Source: Struthidea cinerea
Taxonomy: Eukaryota; Chordata; Aves; Passeriformes; Corcoracidae
Reading direction: 5' to 3'
Length of the DNA stretch: 64,000 bases
Assembly (NCBI GenBank): GCA_013397865.1
Contig: VZTI01004612.1
Location: forward strand, 80,962 to 144,961
Position numbers and translations under genes: made by a program. Under the pieces are notes generated by a model. The model ran no database searches. It saw only the letters and a program-made list of their open reading frames with translations, and was not told the origin of the DNA. Positions 11,601 to 21,400 of this stretch are shown piece after piece; positions within the stretch are counted from its first letter, which is position 1; each line of letters starts with the position of its first letter.

Positions 11601-14600
11601 CTTCCGTCTCGGAGTCAGTACCAAAGCACATGGAAATACCGCGCCTGAGGCTGCATCCCCAGAGCCGCTCTCATATCCCCAGCCAAGACGAGCAACGCAG
11701 CACTCCGGAGCCCAGGTAGGATTCGCTTTCCCTGCCCCACCTGGAAGGATTTGGCAAGTTCAACACGCTGCCTCTCGAGGCTTCCCTGGAAGCCCTCCAC
11801 ACTGCAGCTACAAACTACAGATCCCCTCTGCTTCCAGAGGCACCAGTCCAGCAGCACTGGTGGGTCCTCCTGGCACCGCGTGATACACCCTGGGTCTCAC
11901 CAACCAGTGACCCAACAGCCATTCTCAGCCATTCCATCCTGCTACACCTCACAATCCCAATCCAGAGGTGCAGACACAGTTTTATCAGGGGATGAACAAG
12001 TCAATGGAGAAGCTGATCCAGTTGTCAGGTTCTTTAAAGCCAGCAGGAGTCAAACACCACTTCCTAACACCTGGTAAGACAGCCAGTCTCCTAGAGATCT
12101 GGAAGTTTCTAGGGAAGGCCCTGGATCAGAACCACAGGAGAAGGGGAATTTAGTTCTCTGCAGCAGGCACACAGTGCCACGGAGCAAATGATTCTGAGAC
12201 TGTAGGTTAAGTCACTGGAGGTCAGAAACATAGACCCAAGCAGCATCATACACAGACACACAGCAAGATGAAGCTCAGGCAGGGGGGCAGTCCTCCACAT
12301 CCTGGCTCAACTAAGCACTTATATCCAAGCAGGAAAATTCATCCCCAGAACAGGGGAGGTTTCAAGGAGGGTACTGTATCGCTCCAGACCCCTCTCACAC
12401 CCCAAACACACACACGGAATTGAGAAAAGGAGTGCCGAGAAAGAGAGAGGAGTTCCCCCTCTCTCAGAGTAACAGAGCACCAGCAAGCCTTACCAGCAAG
12501 GCAGAGAGTTCTTGCTTGCCGGCTGTGCATCAGGAAGCTGCCAGGTCCCTGCAGTTCCCATCCCACCAGCCCCAAGCAGACCTCCCCAGAGCCTGCAGAG
12601 TTTACCTGCAGGAGGGCCCACTCCAGGCACAACCAGCAGCACTCAGTCAGTGGCACAACACACACCTGTGCAGCAAAACACCCCGAAGCTGTCCAAGGCA
12701 AGTGGAAATGAGGAACCGCCACAGCCCCGACGCACACACACCTGCAGGAAACCTAGAGATAATTAAATCCCAGGGCTAGGCAGAACCTGCAGCATCACAG
12801 CAGCACTGGCACAGGATTAGGATATCCTAATCCTTAGGGAAGTCATTAAACACAGCCTGGCTGCCTGTATGGCCAAGATGTGCATTAACGCCCGGGGATG
12901 CCGTGGAGCAGGCAAGGCTCCTCCACCTCAGTTACAATCCACCCTTTGCTTTTTACATCTTCCACAGAAATATCACCCAGGCAGCACCATGCTGATGCCC
13001 AGAGGGGTTCTTGGAGCTATAGCTACAGCCAAGAGGCTCTGGAATCCCAAGACAAAATTTAAGATGCTGTTAAAATGGTGCCCATGTCAACATAGCCAAG
13101 CCAAGATGGCTCCATACTTCACTGAAGGGCAGCTCAGAAAAATCCTTTTCTGTTGGTATGTTTTGCTTCCCCAGTTGAAGTCAGCTACACCCACGCAAAA
13201 CACAACATTGGTGTAACTGTTTCCACCAAGGAACACACTCCCACCCCCAGCTCACCCCAAAAAGGGTTAGGCAAGGCTGCACCAGCTCTCCCACCGTCAG
13301 CTAGGCTAAGCTTAAGCAGCTGTCCCGGGTTTTACTGAGTAGAGACGTCTTGAACACACCTGGTTGGAATTAAGACTGGAAGGGACTTTGATGGTCTTAA
13401 TTCACAGGGGAGCACTGACTTCAGAACAACACCAGTTCTGCCAAATCCCTGTTTTTAAAGGCATTTCCCCATCAAGGCAGCTATTATTTAGTATTTTTTT
13501 TGGAACAAAACATTTTGAAGCCATCACTCATAAGCAGCTTTGTACGCGAGCAATACCCACAGCTGCCTGTTGCAGCAGATTGTCAAAGCTGAATAAGGTT
13601 TTAATTGGTTTAGGGAGACTGCTCCAGTTGAGACAAACTACAGCAAAGCAACGGGGTCCTGGAGCTCTTCCCAGAGCCCAGCTCCCACCCTGTGCACAGC
13701 TGTATCCCCTCACCAGCACTCCAGGTGCCAGCACACCTTGTTAGCTCATCACACAGGCACCTGTAACGAGCATTAATTGGTTTCAGCTGGGGAATAGTGA
13801 AGGGTAAAAAAAGAACTTGTTTTTCAGCAGACTTGTCTCGCTCAGAAGAGTCACCTTTGTCCACACTCAGCTACGAAGTGCGTCTCCTGTGTCACCTCCC
13901 CCCCCACAGCCAGACACTACATCGACCTTTCAGCACACGGTTTAAGAATAAAACAGCAACTTCGGTCACCTTATACACTAAAAAAGGCAGTTTAGAAGTG
14001 TGCAAAAACACCGCTTGCATGAGTACAAGTGCCCACTCCAGCCAAAACACGCCCCACCATCTAGACCTGAGCTCAGCACGTCCAGCCCAGATTCATCCCC
14101 CTAAAAAGCCGGGAAGAGTGGAACAATAGGTTGCTAGGCTAGGATCCTGTCACCTCCAGCGTTTCCCTGAAGGCAGCTCGGGTCAGCTGATGGTTCCCTG
14201 AGCCCCAGCTCCGTCACAGCCCCCTGTTCCCCGGGGGTACCTCAGCAGCAAGACCCCCTCGAGGCCGGCCCAAAGGGTTAATGGGGACCCCATAACAGCG
14301 CTCCCACAGGAAGCGGGGGAGCTCCATCCGCTGCCGTCCTGAGGGCTGGGGGCTCCCATCCCCTCTTCACACCGGTAAAACAGGCGGGAACACCTCCCCC
14401 CNNNNNNNNNNNNNNNNNNNNNNNNNNNNNNNNNNNNNNNNNNNNNNNNNNNNNNNNNNNNNNNNNNNNNNNNNNCCCCCCCGGAAAACCGGCCGGACCC
14501 CCCCCCCCCCCCCCAGCAGCACCGCCGCCGCCGCGTGGAACCACGTGGCGGGGCGGCCTCGAGAGGCGACACGTGCTCGCACTCACCGGCGGGAAGGCCA

Positions 14601-14601
14601 T
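8602..14601 (-). CDS. CPEB1: CPEB1, first two coding exons (5' part only)
   Basis: CPEB1 binds the U-rich cytoplasmic polyadenylation element in 3'UTRs and controls poly(A) length and translation in oocytes and neurons. Two exons are visible. Exon 1 at 14,601-14,587 encodes MAFPP and is followed by GTGAGT. Exon 2 at 8,779-8,602 follows TTTTACCAG, spans 178 nt and ends at GTAATG. The splice is phase 0 and gives MAFPPKEDPARSIKDCWD, continuing into the family hallmark ALSTCSNADIFRRINAMLDN and SLDFSGVCTTPV. This matches the start of the unstructured N-terminal regulatory region. The RNA-binding half lies beyond the left edge. The gene is read leftwards, head to tail with AP3B2 upstream. The intron between these exons is 5.8 kb and contains a solo LTR. 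The identification is strong; only about 64 residues are present. Confidence 0.92.
10449..10905 (-). mobile_element. Solo LTR of an endogenous retrovirus, copy 1
   Basis: A 457-bp element nearly identical to 15,482-15,937, in unrelated flanking DNA. It begins TG and ends CA, and the 4-bp direct repeat GAGC lies on both sides (10,445-10,448 and 10,906-10,909); the flank match extends to TCAGAGC. Read on the minus strand it has a polyadenylation signal AATAAA (10,516-10,511) about 60 nt before its 3' end, as expected of U3-R-U5. No gag, pol or env remnant adjoins it, so it is a solo LTR. A 4-bp target duplication is typical of ERV1-like elements; the exact family is not determined. An open frame inside it is an incidental LTR reading, not a gene. 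Confidence 0.75.
11966..12073 (+). other. Unassigned exon-like open segment, antisense to CPEB1 (X2)
   Basis: A 108-nt plus-strand segment between AATCCAG and the good donor CTG|GTAAGAC. In the frame set by the upstream candidate X1 it reads VQTQFYQGMNKSMEKLIQLS and then a Lys/His-rich end without a stop. Entry phase (2 nt) and exit phase (1 nt) fit X1 and the next candidate at 12,555. Upstream of the acceptor the same frame stays open with an Asn/Pro-rich reading, so the exon start is not certain. No family was recognised. Confidence 0.25.
12555..12697 (+). other. Unassigned exon-like open segment, antisense to CPEB1 (X3)
   Basis: A 143-nt plus-strand segment after CCCTGCAG. In the frame predicted from X2 it encodes a Pro/Ser/Thr/Gln-rich stretch (PIPPAPSRPPQSLQSLPAGG, later QSVAQHTPVQQNTPKLSK). 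It ends at AAG|GCAAGT, the usual form of the rare GC-AG donor; without splicing the frame stops about 22 codons later. A possible continuation is 13,175-13,210, read LKSATPTQNTTL between CCCCAG and GTGTAA. Support comes only from composition and phase. Confidence 0.2.
12813..12834. repeat. 22-bp perfect palindrome with paired GGATTA/TAATCC
   Basis: A perfect inverted repeat without spacer, centred on GATATC. Each half carries GGATTA (TAATCC on the other strand), the core bound by K50 homeodomains such as OTX2 and CRX. It lies in CPEB1 intron 1. The symmetry is seen directly; any protein binding is inference. Confidence 0.8.
14402..14475. other. Assembly gap in GC-rich DNA near the CPEB1 promoter
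   Basis: 74 unresolved bases flanked on both sides by C runs. A second C run of about 18 follows at about 14,498. Polymerase stalling on G/C homopolymers is the likely cause, and the true gap length is unknown. Confidence 0.95.
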
Positions 14602-14800
14602 GGGCAGCACTGCAGGCGGGCGGGCGGTCCCGGGAGGCGGCAGAGGCGAGCTACGAGGATAGCGAGGGCACCGGGAGCGGCGGGGGCCCCTGCCCGGCCC
14701 GCGGCTTTTATGGGCCGGGCCGGGCCGCGGGCNTCCCGCCGCCGCCGCCTCCCCGCGGAGCTGCCTCGCCCCGGGCGCCCTGAGGGGACCGGGCACCCAC
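14480..14800 (-). promoter_or_regulatory. CPEB1: CPEB1 CpG-rich promoter and 5'UTR
   Basis: A dense run of CpG dinucleotides with GC boxes around the CPEB1 ATG (14,601-14,599), typical of a TATA-less CpG-island promoter. The transcription start is not defined; 5'UTR probably runs rightwards from the ATG towards about 14,750. One N lies at 14,733. Degenerate tandem repeats begin immediately upstream. Confidence 0.6.
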
Positions 14801-17340
14801 GGGTTAGCGTGGGGGCACCCGAGGGATTCAGTCAGCCCCCCTGGGGGATGGGGCGGCGGCGGCACTGCGCTGTCCGGCTTCAGCCGCCCTCCCGGGGACG
14901 CCTCAGCGCTTGCAGCTCCCCCGCGCAGGGTGTGGCACTCGCTGTGCCCCCGCCGTGAGGGGAATGGGATCCCCATGGTGTTAAATTGGGGTCCCCAAGG
15001 GCAGGCTTAGTGTCGGCATTTCTTCACGCGTGGGCTGTGGTACTCAGTCCCCTCCGAGGGGATGGGACCCCCGAGGGGTTAAATCAGCCCCTGTGAGTGG
15101 AATGGGGTGGGGGTGGCACTGTGGTGCCCGGCTGTAGGCCCCCGGGGACACCTCAGTACCAGCAGCTCTCCACCCATGGGCTGTGGCGCTCACTGAACAC
15201 GCCATGAGGGAATGGGACTCCTGAGGGGTTAAATCAGCCCCTCTCCAAGGGCTGATAGTGCTGGCACTGCCCAGTGGAGCCTCTCAGGGACGTCTCAGCA
15301 CTGGCAATGCTCCATATTCCTCTGAGGGGAACGGGACCCCGAGGGCCAATGTCAGGACTTAAGGACTTAAATCAGCCCTTCTGAGGGGTCTGGGATGGTG
15401 GCGGTGCTGACTCTTGGCTTCAGCACCTCCGGGGCCGCTCATCACACATAGGCTGGGTGCTCACAGAGTGCCCTGTGAGGGTGTGCAGGAAATCACGCCA
15501 TGAAAAGCCAGTGTCCATAAAGGAGGCAGAGGAGTCCTGCAACTTTATTTGAGTAAAGGGAGAGAGTCCACTGGGGCACACGCCCACGGGGTTTTCTCTC
15601 TCGAGGTCTCGAAGGGCGCAGCCTCCTCTTAGCCTAAACTCCCGTCCGCATGTTGCCCTCTTCCCTTCCCCATCGGCTGAGGTACTAGGAAGGTACAGCC
15701 TTCCCAAAACGCCTACCGCGTATTCCCCCCTTAAACATGTCATTTTCTCCACAGATCTCAGAAACTCAGGCTTGTGCGGACCCTTTGTCTGTTTCAGGAG
15801 TCAAACTGTCTGGGTTCTGTAACAAACCTGCGGCTTGAAGCTGGTAGAGACATTGAGAGCCATTTCAAAGACCTTAAGAGCCATACCCTCAGCTGTGGAA
15901 TTGTTCGTAAAGACACGAGCACACATCTTTCCTGTGGAGGGGAATGGGGTTCCCCAAGAGCAGCCTCAGTGCTGGCAGCTGCCACACAAGGGCTGTGATG
16001 CTCACTGAGCCCCCCGTGAGGGGGTGGGACCTCCAAGGGCTTAAATCAGTCCCCCTAATGGGAATGCAATGGTGGCACTGCCTGGCTGGAGCCCCTCTGA
16101 GGATGTCTTAGTGCCAGTAGCTCTTCATGCATGGGCTGTGGCGCTCACTGTGCTCCTTCTGCGGGGATGAGACCCCCAAAGGTCTCTTAAATGAACCCCC
16201 CCGAGGGCAGTATGTTGGTGGCGGTGCTGCAGTGCCCAGCTGAAACCCCCCAGCGACACCTCAGCACCAGCATCTCTCCAGGCACAGGTTGTGGCACTCG
16301 CTGAGCCCCCTCTGAGGGGATGGGATGCCCCACGGCTAAAAATGGGGTTCCCCAAGGGCAGCCTCAGTGCTGGCAGTTCCTACACATGGTCTGTGGCACT
16401 CACTGTGACCCCTGTGAAGGGATGGGACCCCCAAGGGGTTAAACGAGCCCCTCTAAGGGGAATGGGGTGATGGCATGGTGGTGCCTGGGTGGAGCCCTCC
16501 AGGGGACACCCCAGTGCCAGTAGCTCTCCACTCACTGGCTGTGGCACTCACTGAGCACCCCATGGGGGAATGGGGCCCCCGGAGGGGTTAAATCAGCCCC
16601 CGTAACGGGAATGGCGTGGTGGCGGCACTGCAGTGTCCATCTGGAGCCTTCACAGGGACACCTCAGCGCTGTCAGCTCCCACACACAGACTGTGGTGCTT
16701 GCTAAGCCCACTCTGTGGGGAATGGGATCCCCCAGGGCTAAAATCGTGACCCCTAAGGACTTAAATCAGCTCCTCTGAGGTACTGGAATGGTGGCAGTGC
16801 TGTGGCTCTCAGCTTCAGCACCCCCAGGGCCACCTCAGTGCTAGCCACTTGCCACACACAGGCTGGGTGCTCACTGAGCCCACTCTGAGGGGAATGGGAC
16901 CCAAAGGGGTTAAAATGGGTTCCCCAAGGGAAATGGGGTGGTGGCAGTGCTGTGGTGCGTGGCTTTAGCCCTTCCAGAGCCCCCTTGGCTCCAGCAGCTT
17001 TCCACACACAGGCTCAGCATGCTCGGGGCTCCCCAGGGGGGAATGAGACCCCCAAGGCCTTAAATCGGTCCCCCTGAGGGGAATGGGGTGGTGGCACTGT
17101 AATGCCTGGCTGCAGCCTCCCTCGCAGGAACACCTCAGTGCTGCCAGCTCCCACACACAGGCTGTGGTGCTCACCGAGCTCCCCGTGAGGGAATGGGACT
17201 CCCAGGAGGTTAAAGTGGGGTCCCCAAGGGCAGCCTCAGTGTGCTGGCATCTCTCCACACGCAGGCTGTGATGCTCGCTGAGGCCATGAAGGGATGGGAC
17301 CCCAAGGGTTAAATCAGCCTCCCTAAGGCAAATAGCTGGT
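14790..17340. repeat. Degenerate tandem repeat, unit about 145-150 bp
   Basis: Each unit contains GAGGGGAATGGGACCCC, then a GGGTTAAATCAGCCCC-like box, GGTGGTGGCACTG, GGGACACCTCAGTGC and CACACAGGCTGTGG. The TTAAAT boxes recur near 15,079, 15,224, 15,367, 16,437, 16,587, 16,758, 16,908, 17,058 and 17,208, mostly 143-150 bp apart. A solo LTR interrupts the array at 15,482-15,937. It fills the space between the CPEB1 promoter and the 3' end of AP3B2. No conserved open frame runs through the units. Confidence 0.8.
15482..15937 (-). mobile_element. Solo LTR of an endogenous retrovirus, copy 2
   Basis: A 456-bp near-identical partner of the element at 10,449-10,905, offset by 5,033 bp. It is inserted in the 150-bp tandem array and flanked by the 4-bp direct repeat AGGG (15,478-15,481 and 15,938-15,941). 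Its terminal bases have drifted at one end (GG where copy 1 has CA). The minus-strand AATAAA is kept. It lies about 0.9 kb upstream of CPEB1 in the same orientation. The differing flanks and separate target duplications indicate two insertions rather than one local duplication. Confidence 0.75.
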
Positions 17341-18139
17341 GGCATCACTGTGGCTCCCAGCTGCGTCCTCCCCCCTCAAGTTCGAGGCAGCTGCAGCTCC
17401 AGTCCCTGTCCTTGTGGGAATGGGCTTTTCCCTGTGGATCTTGACACCCAGTGGTTGGTGCTGCTGCTCCAGCCAGGGATTCCTCACCCGTCAGAAAACA
17501 TAAAGGTGGTTTTTCCATCTCTTACCCGGAAAAAGCAGAAAGCCCCTCACCCTTTTTGTGGCAGCGGAGGCGGTTCGGGGTTCAGACCTTCCTGCACGTC
17601 CTTTGCTCATCCTCTGCCTCTGGTGCCAGGCCTGGCTCTGCGCTGGGCTGCAGCTTTGGATGGAGAGAGCCAGCGCTCTCTGAAATCCCACCCAGCCTGT
17701 GCTGGGAGGAGAGATCTTAATAAAGAGTCAGATTTCCTTCTTTTTTTTTGTAATCCCGGTTTGGAGATGAAAAGCCTCCCCCAGCTGGCCCCAGGAATCC
17801 CTCCAGTGACACTGCAGAACAGACCCAACCCTGACGTAGCAGGTATTTCTGCGGTCGAAGCATGAGCAATTCTGCCTTGAATAAATAGCTGGAACCCTCC
17901 CAGGACTCCTCAGATCTCTGGTCCAACTGAGCACCTCCTGCCCCGGGGGGTTCACCCCGTAGCCATGTGCCAGGTTTTCTCCAGCAGCCGCCCACCCCTG
18001 GGAGACTCTGCATGTTTCCAGTCGCCTAAGGGATGGCCGGTCCCCTGATGTCCCCCATGGCTGCCCTGGGGAGGCTGGGAGAGCCTGGCTTGGGGGGAAT
18101 CTGGGGTTGATGTGCACACAGAGCAGAGGAGGGAAAGGG
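17341..18139. other. Spacer between tandem array and AP3B2 3' end
   Basis: No recognised gene. The longest plus-strand frame (17,350-17,865) has no family resemblance, no splice support and shadow frames on the other strand. It probably includes sequence downstream of the AP3B2 polyadenylation site. Confidence 0.5.
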
Positions 18140-18157
18140 AGCAGGTTGGAGAAGAGC

Positions 18158-18163
18158 TTTATT
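18158..18163 (-). terminator. AP3B2: AP3B2 polyadenylation signal
   Basis: AATAAA on the minus strand, 311 nt downstream of the AP3B2 stop codon, giving a 3'UTR of about 330 nt. A/T-rich sequence including TTATTTATTAT lies just upstream at about 18,180. Confidence 0.75.
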
Positions 18164-18473
18164 GGGAGATCCCGGACATAATAAATAAGGGTTACATTGG
18201 GAGATGATGGTGAGGGACTGGGGGCACACTGTGCTCTGTGGGGGCTGGAACTGCTTCTGCCCTTCCGAGTAGGACATCTCCCTGCATCCCATCTGCCCCA
18301 TCAGGCTCCTTCCACCCAGCAGCAAAGCCGGCCCGGGGGTTGCTGCCTGCCGCCCCTTTTGGGATCGGGTCAGGGAATAACCTGGCAGAAACGGGGTCAG
18401 GGAGTGTTTTGGGGAGTGACGTGGGGCAGAAGAGGTGGGAGGGCAGGGCCGTGGGTGCCGAAGGGCCCGGCTG

Positions 18474-21400
18474 TCACTGTGCCAGGGCCTGGATGATGTC
18501 CTTCACCAGCATGGTGCCGATGACCATCTTCTCGCTGTTGATGGTCAGCTGGGCCGTGGAGCCCTCCCGCCGCTCCAGGGTGATGAGCACCAGGCTCCCG
18601 CTTGTCACCGTCTTGGCCGCGAACCTGTTGGGTGGTGAACACAAGGCTTCAAGGCAAGCTGTCCCCTGTCACCCTCTGGTCCCATGGGATGCTCTGGTGG
18701 GGACAAGCAGGTTCCTGCCACCCACGGCCACTGCCACATTTGGGTTCATGCAGGCTCCTTGTCCTAAAGGGAGCCCTGAGTGTCCCCACTGTGATTTGGG
18801 TGGGAACGGAGAGGTGACAGCGCCTGCCTGATCCAGGTGTAGGGGTCCAGCTACCTGTACTCGTTGCTGGCACCGCAGGGCACGCGGCCCACATTGGCAG
18901 CCGAGGTGACTTGCTGGACGATGGTGTGGTCACTCCGGCATTTCTCAGGCAGCGTCAGCTTCTCTGTGATCTCGCTCATGCCCATCAGCTTCCCTAGAGC
19001 AGGTAGGAGGCACCTGCCTGTCTCTGGCCACACACCCTGCTGGGCCCTGCTTTGACATGCCCAAAGCAAGCCCCTCCAGCTCCCTGCATTCCCTATGACA
19101 TCCTGAGCTGGCTGCTCTGCTTGCTCTTGGTTCGGGAGTCAGTGGATTTGGGAAAATGACCCTTCCTGGGCTCAGCCCTTCCTGGGCTCATCCCTGTGTC
19201 TCTGCGTGGTGGCAGCAGCCACGTCCCTGGGGATGAGCTCCTCTGGACAGTGGCAGCAATGGGGCCAGGTGCTGCAGGGCACCGTGCACCCCCCACTCAA
19301 CACAGCCCCCATCTGTGAGGGCAGGGTGGGGACGTGCTGATCCAGGAGCACAGGGACATGGGGCATCACTCACCGGACACAGTTCTGGGAGCGCCAGGGG
19401 TGGAACGAGCCCTTCACGCTTTGTGGGGACCCAACAAGGCCACCCCGGCACCAGGGTGGTCACCCCAACCCACAGGCTGGAGGTGCAGGAAGGAGTGAGG
19501 GGAGCAGAGCTAGTCTAGGGGCTGGCCGAGCGGCCACTTACCCTCACCCGGCCGTGCCAGGTGCTCTAGGGCCACAGCGAGGGCGGCAGAGGGGACAAAA
19601 CTGGGGGTGAGTGTCAGTGGTGGGTGCCCGTGCAGCGCCCTGTCCCCGTCCCTGACCCCACTCACCCTGCTCCTTCTTGAACTCGTTCTCGCTCATGAAG
19701 ACGGGGGCCATGAGCTCCCCCACGGGCGGCTGGATGGAGACGTAGAACTGGCGTGTGTGAGTGCTGGGGAGACAGGTGGATGAGAGGGGCACGTGCTCAG
19801 AATATGTCCTCTCTCCACGTCCTGCTTCCCATCCCTGCCCTGGGCAGGGGTGGCCTGGGGACACTGTGACACAAAAGGGCTCAGGAATGGGGGCAACCTG
19901 TCAGGCTGGACCTGGAGCTGCTGCTGCCTCCTTGTCCCCTGCAGGGAGCCCTGTGCATTTCTTGCTGTCCCCCGACCACACCATGCCCATCCAAGTGTCT
20001 CTTCTTCCCTGGAAGGACCCTGGTGCCTGTCCTGCTGTCCTCCATCCCCTGGGATACCCCATGCCCTGTTTCTGCTGTCCCCTGTCCCCTGCTATTTGGA
20101 GGGATGTTGGTACCTATCCCACTTTCCCCATCTCTGGAGCACCTGACGCCCTGATCCCTGGGGACACCCATCCTGCCCTGCCCGGTGCCAGATGCTCACC
20201 ACAGCTGGAAGTTTGCCGCCTGCGTGGAGTCACAGAAGTCGATGCCCATCACCACGCTGGCTGTGTCCCCTGGTGCCAGGCGCTCTGGAACCACAGAGCT
20301 GCCATTATATCCCACGTTCCCACCCAGCCCCGCCCCCATTCTCCCACAGCGTCACGGCCATGCCGTGCCGTGCCACACCGATCTCAGGGAACTCCTGTAT
20401 CCGCATGCCGGAGAGTGGCTTGGGTTCGTTGACTCGCAGGTTCTTCACCTCGGTGTCGGTGTTGTTGGAGATCTGGATCTGGACAGCCACCATGTGGGGG
20501 TCGCCCGGGAAGGGCCGGCGGCTGAAGCAATACTCAACCGCCAGCCCCTCGCCTGCCATACGGTGCAGCAGCTCGTAGGTCTTCACCGCACTGAACGCTG
20601 GGCTCAGCAGCTGCACCGGGGGACAGGGGGGGCTGCTGAGTGCTCCCTGCAACCCCTGCAGGTGGCAGAGGGCCCAGGAGCCCCCCACAGGTGACAGGGG
20701 GCCTGGGACCCCCCCCCAGGGAGGGCATGAGGGATGCTTACGGTGGGTGTCAGGGAGGTGTCGGTGAGAGTGAGGCCCTCCAGGTCGGTCACCAGGCTGG
20801 TGGAGACGATGCTGCTGGAAGGGATGGGCTGGGGAGGAGGGGGAGTGACTGCAGGGTGGGGAGGGGGGAGGAAAGGGTTAACAGAGCTCACAGTCCCATG
20901 GGGACAGACCTGGTGGCATAGCCCCATGGGGACACCCACACAGGGACAGTTCTAATGGCTCAGCTCCTTGGGGACAATGGCATCGGGACAGCCCTGGTGG
21001 CACAGCTCCATGGGAACAACCACATGGGGACAGCCGTGTGGGGACAGCCCTGATGGCATTGTCCCATGGGGACAACCACATGGGGACAGCCATGTGGGGA
21101 CAACCCTGGTGGCATTGTCCCATGGGGACAACCACATGGGGACAGCCGTGTGGGGACAACCCTGGTGGCATTGTCCCATGGGCACAACTCCATGGGGACA
21201 GCCTCATGGAGATAGCCCCATGGGGACAGCCATGTGGGGACAACCCTGGTGGCATAGCCCCATGGGGAGAGCCACACAAGGACAGCCCAGCGGCACAGCT
21301 CCATTGGTCTAGACACAACCCTGTAGGCTGTCCCTGTGCACAGCCACACGGGGACAATCCCATAGGCACAGCTGCCTGTCCCACAGCCATCCTCTGGGGA

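Larger units (their letters stand above)
8780..14586 (-). other. CPEB1: CPEB1 intron 1
   Basis: Intron between the MAFPP exon and the KDCWD exon. It contains a 457-bp solo LTR (10,449-10,905), a 22-bp perfect palindrome (12,813-12,834), an assembly gap near its 5' end (14,402-14,475), and plus-strand exon-like segments at 11,966-12,073 and 12,555-12,697. A weak CR1-like scrap may lie near 13,375. No other sense-strand coding exon was seen. Confidence 0.75.
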
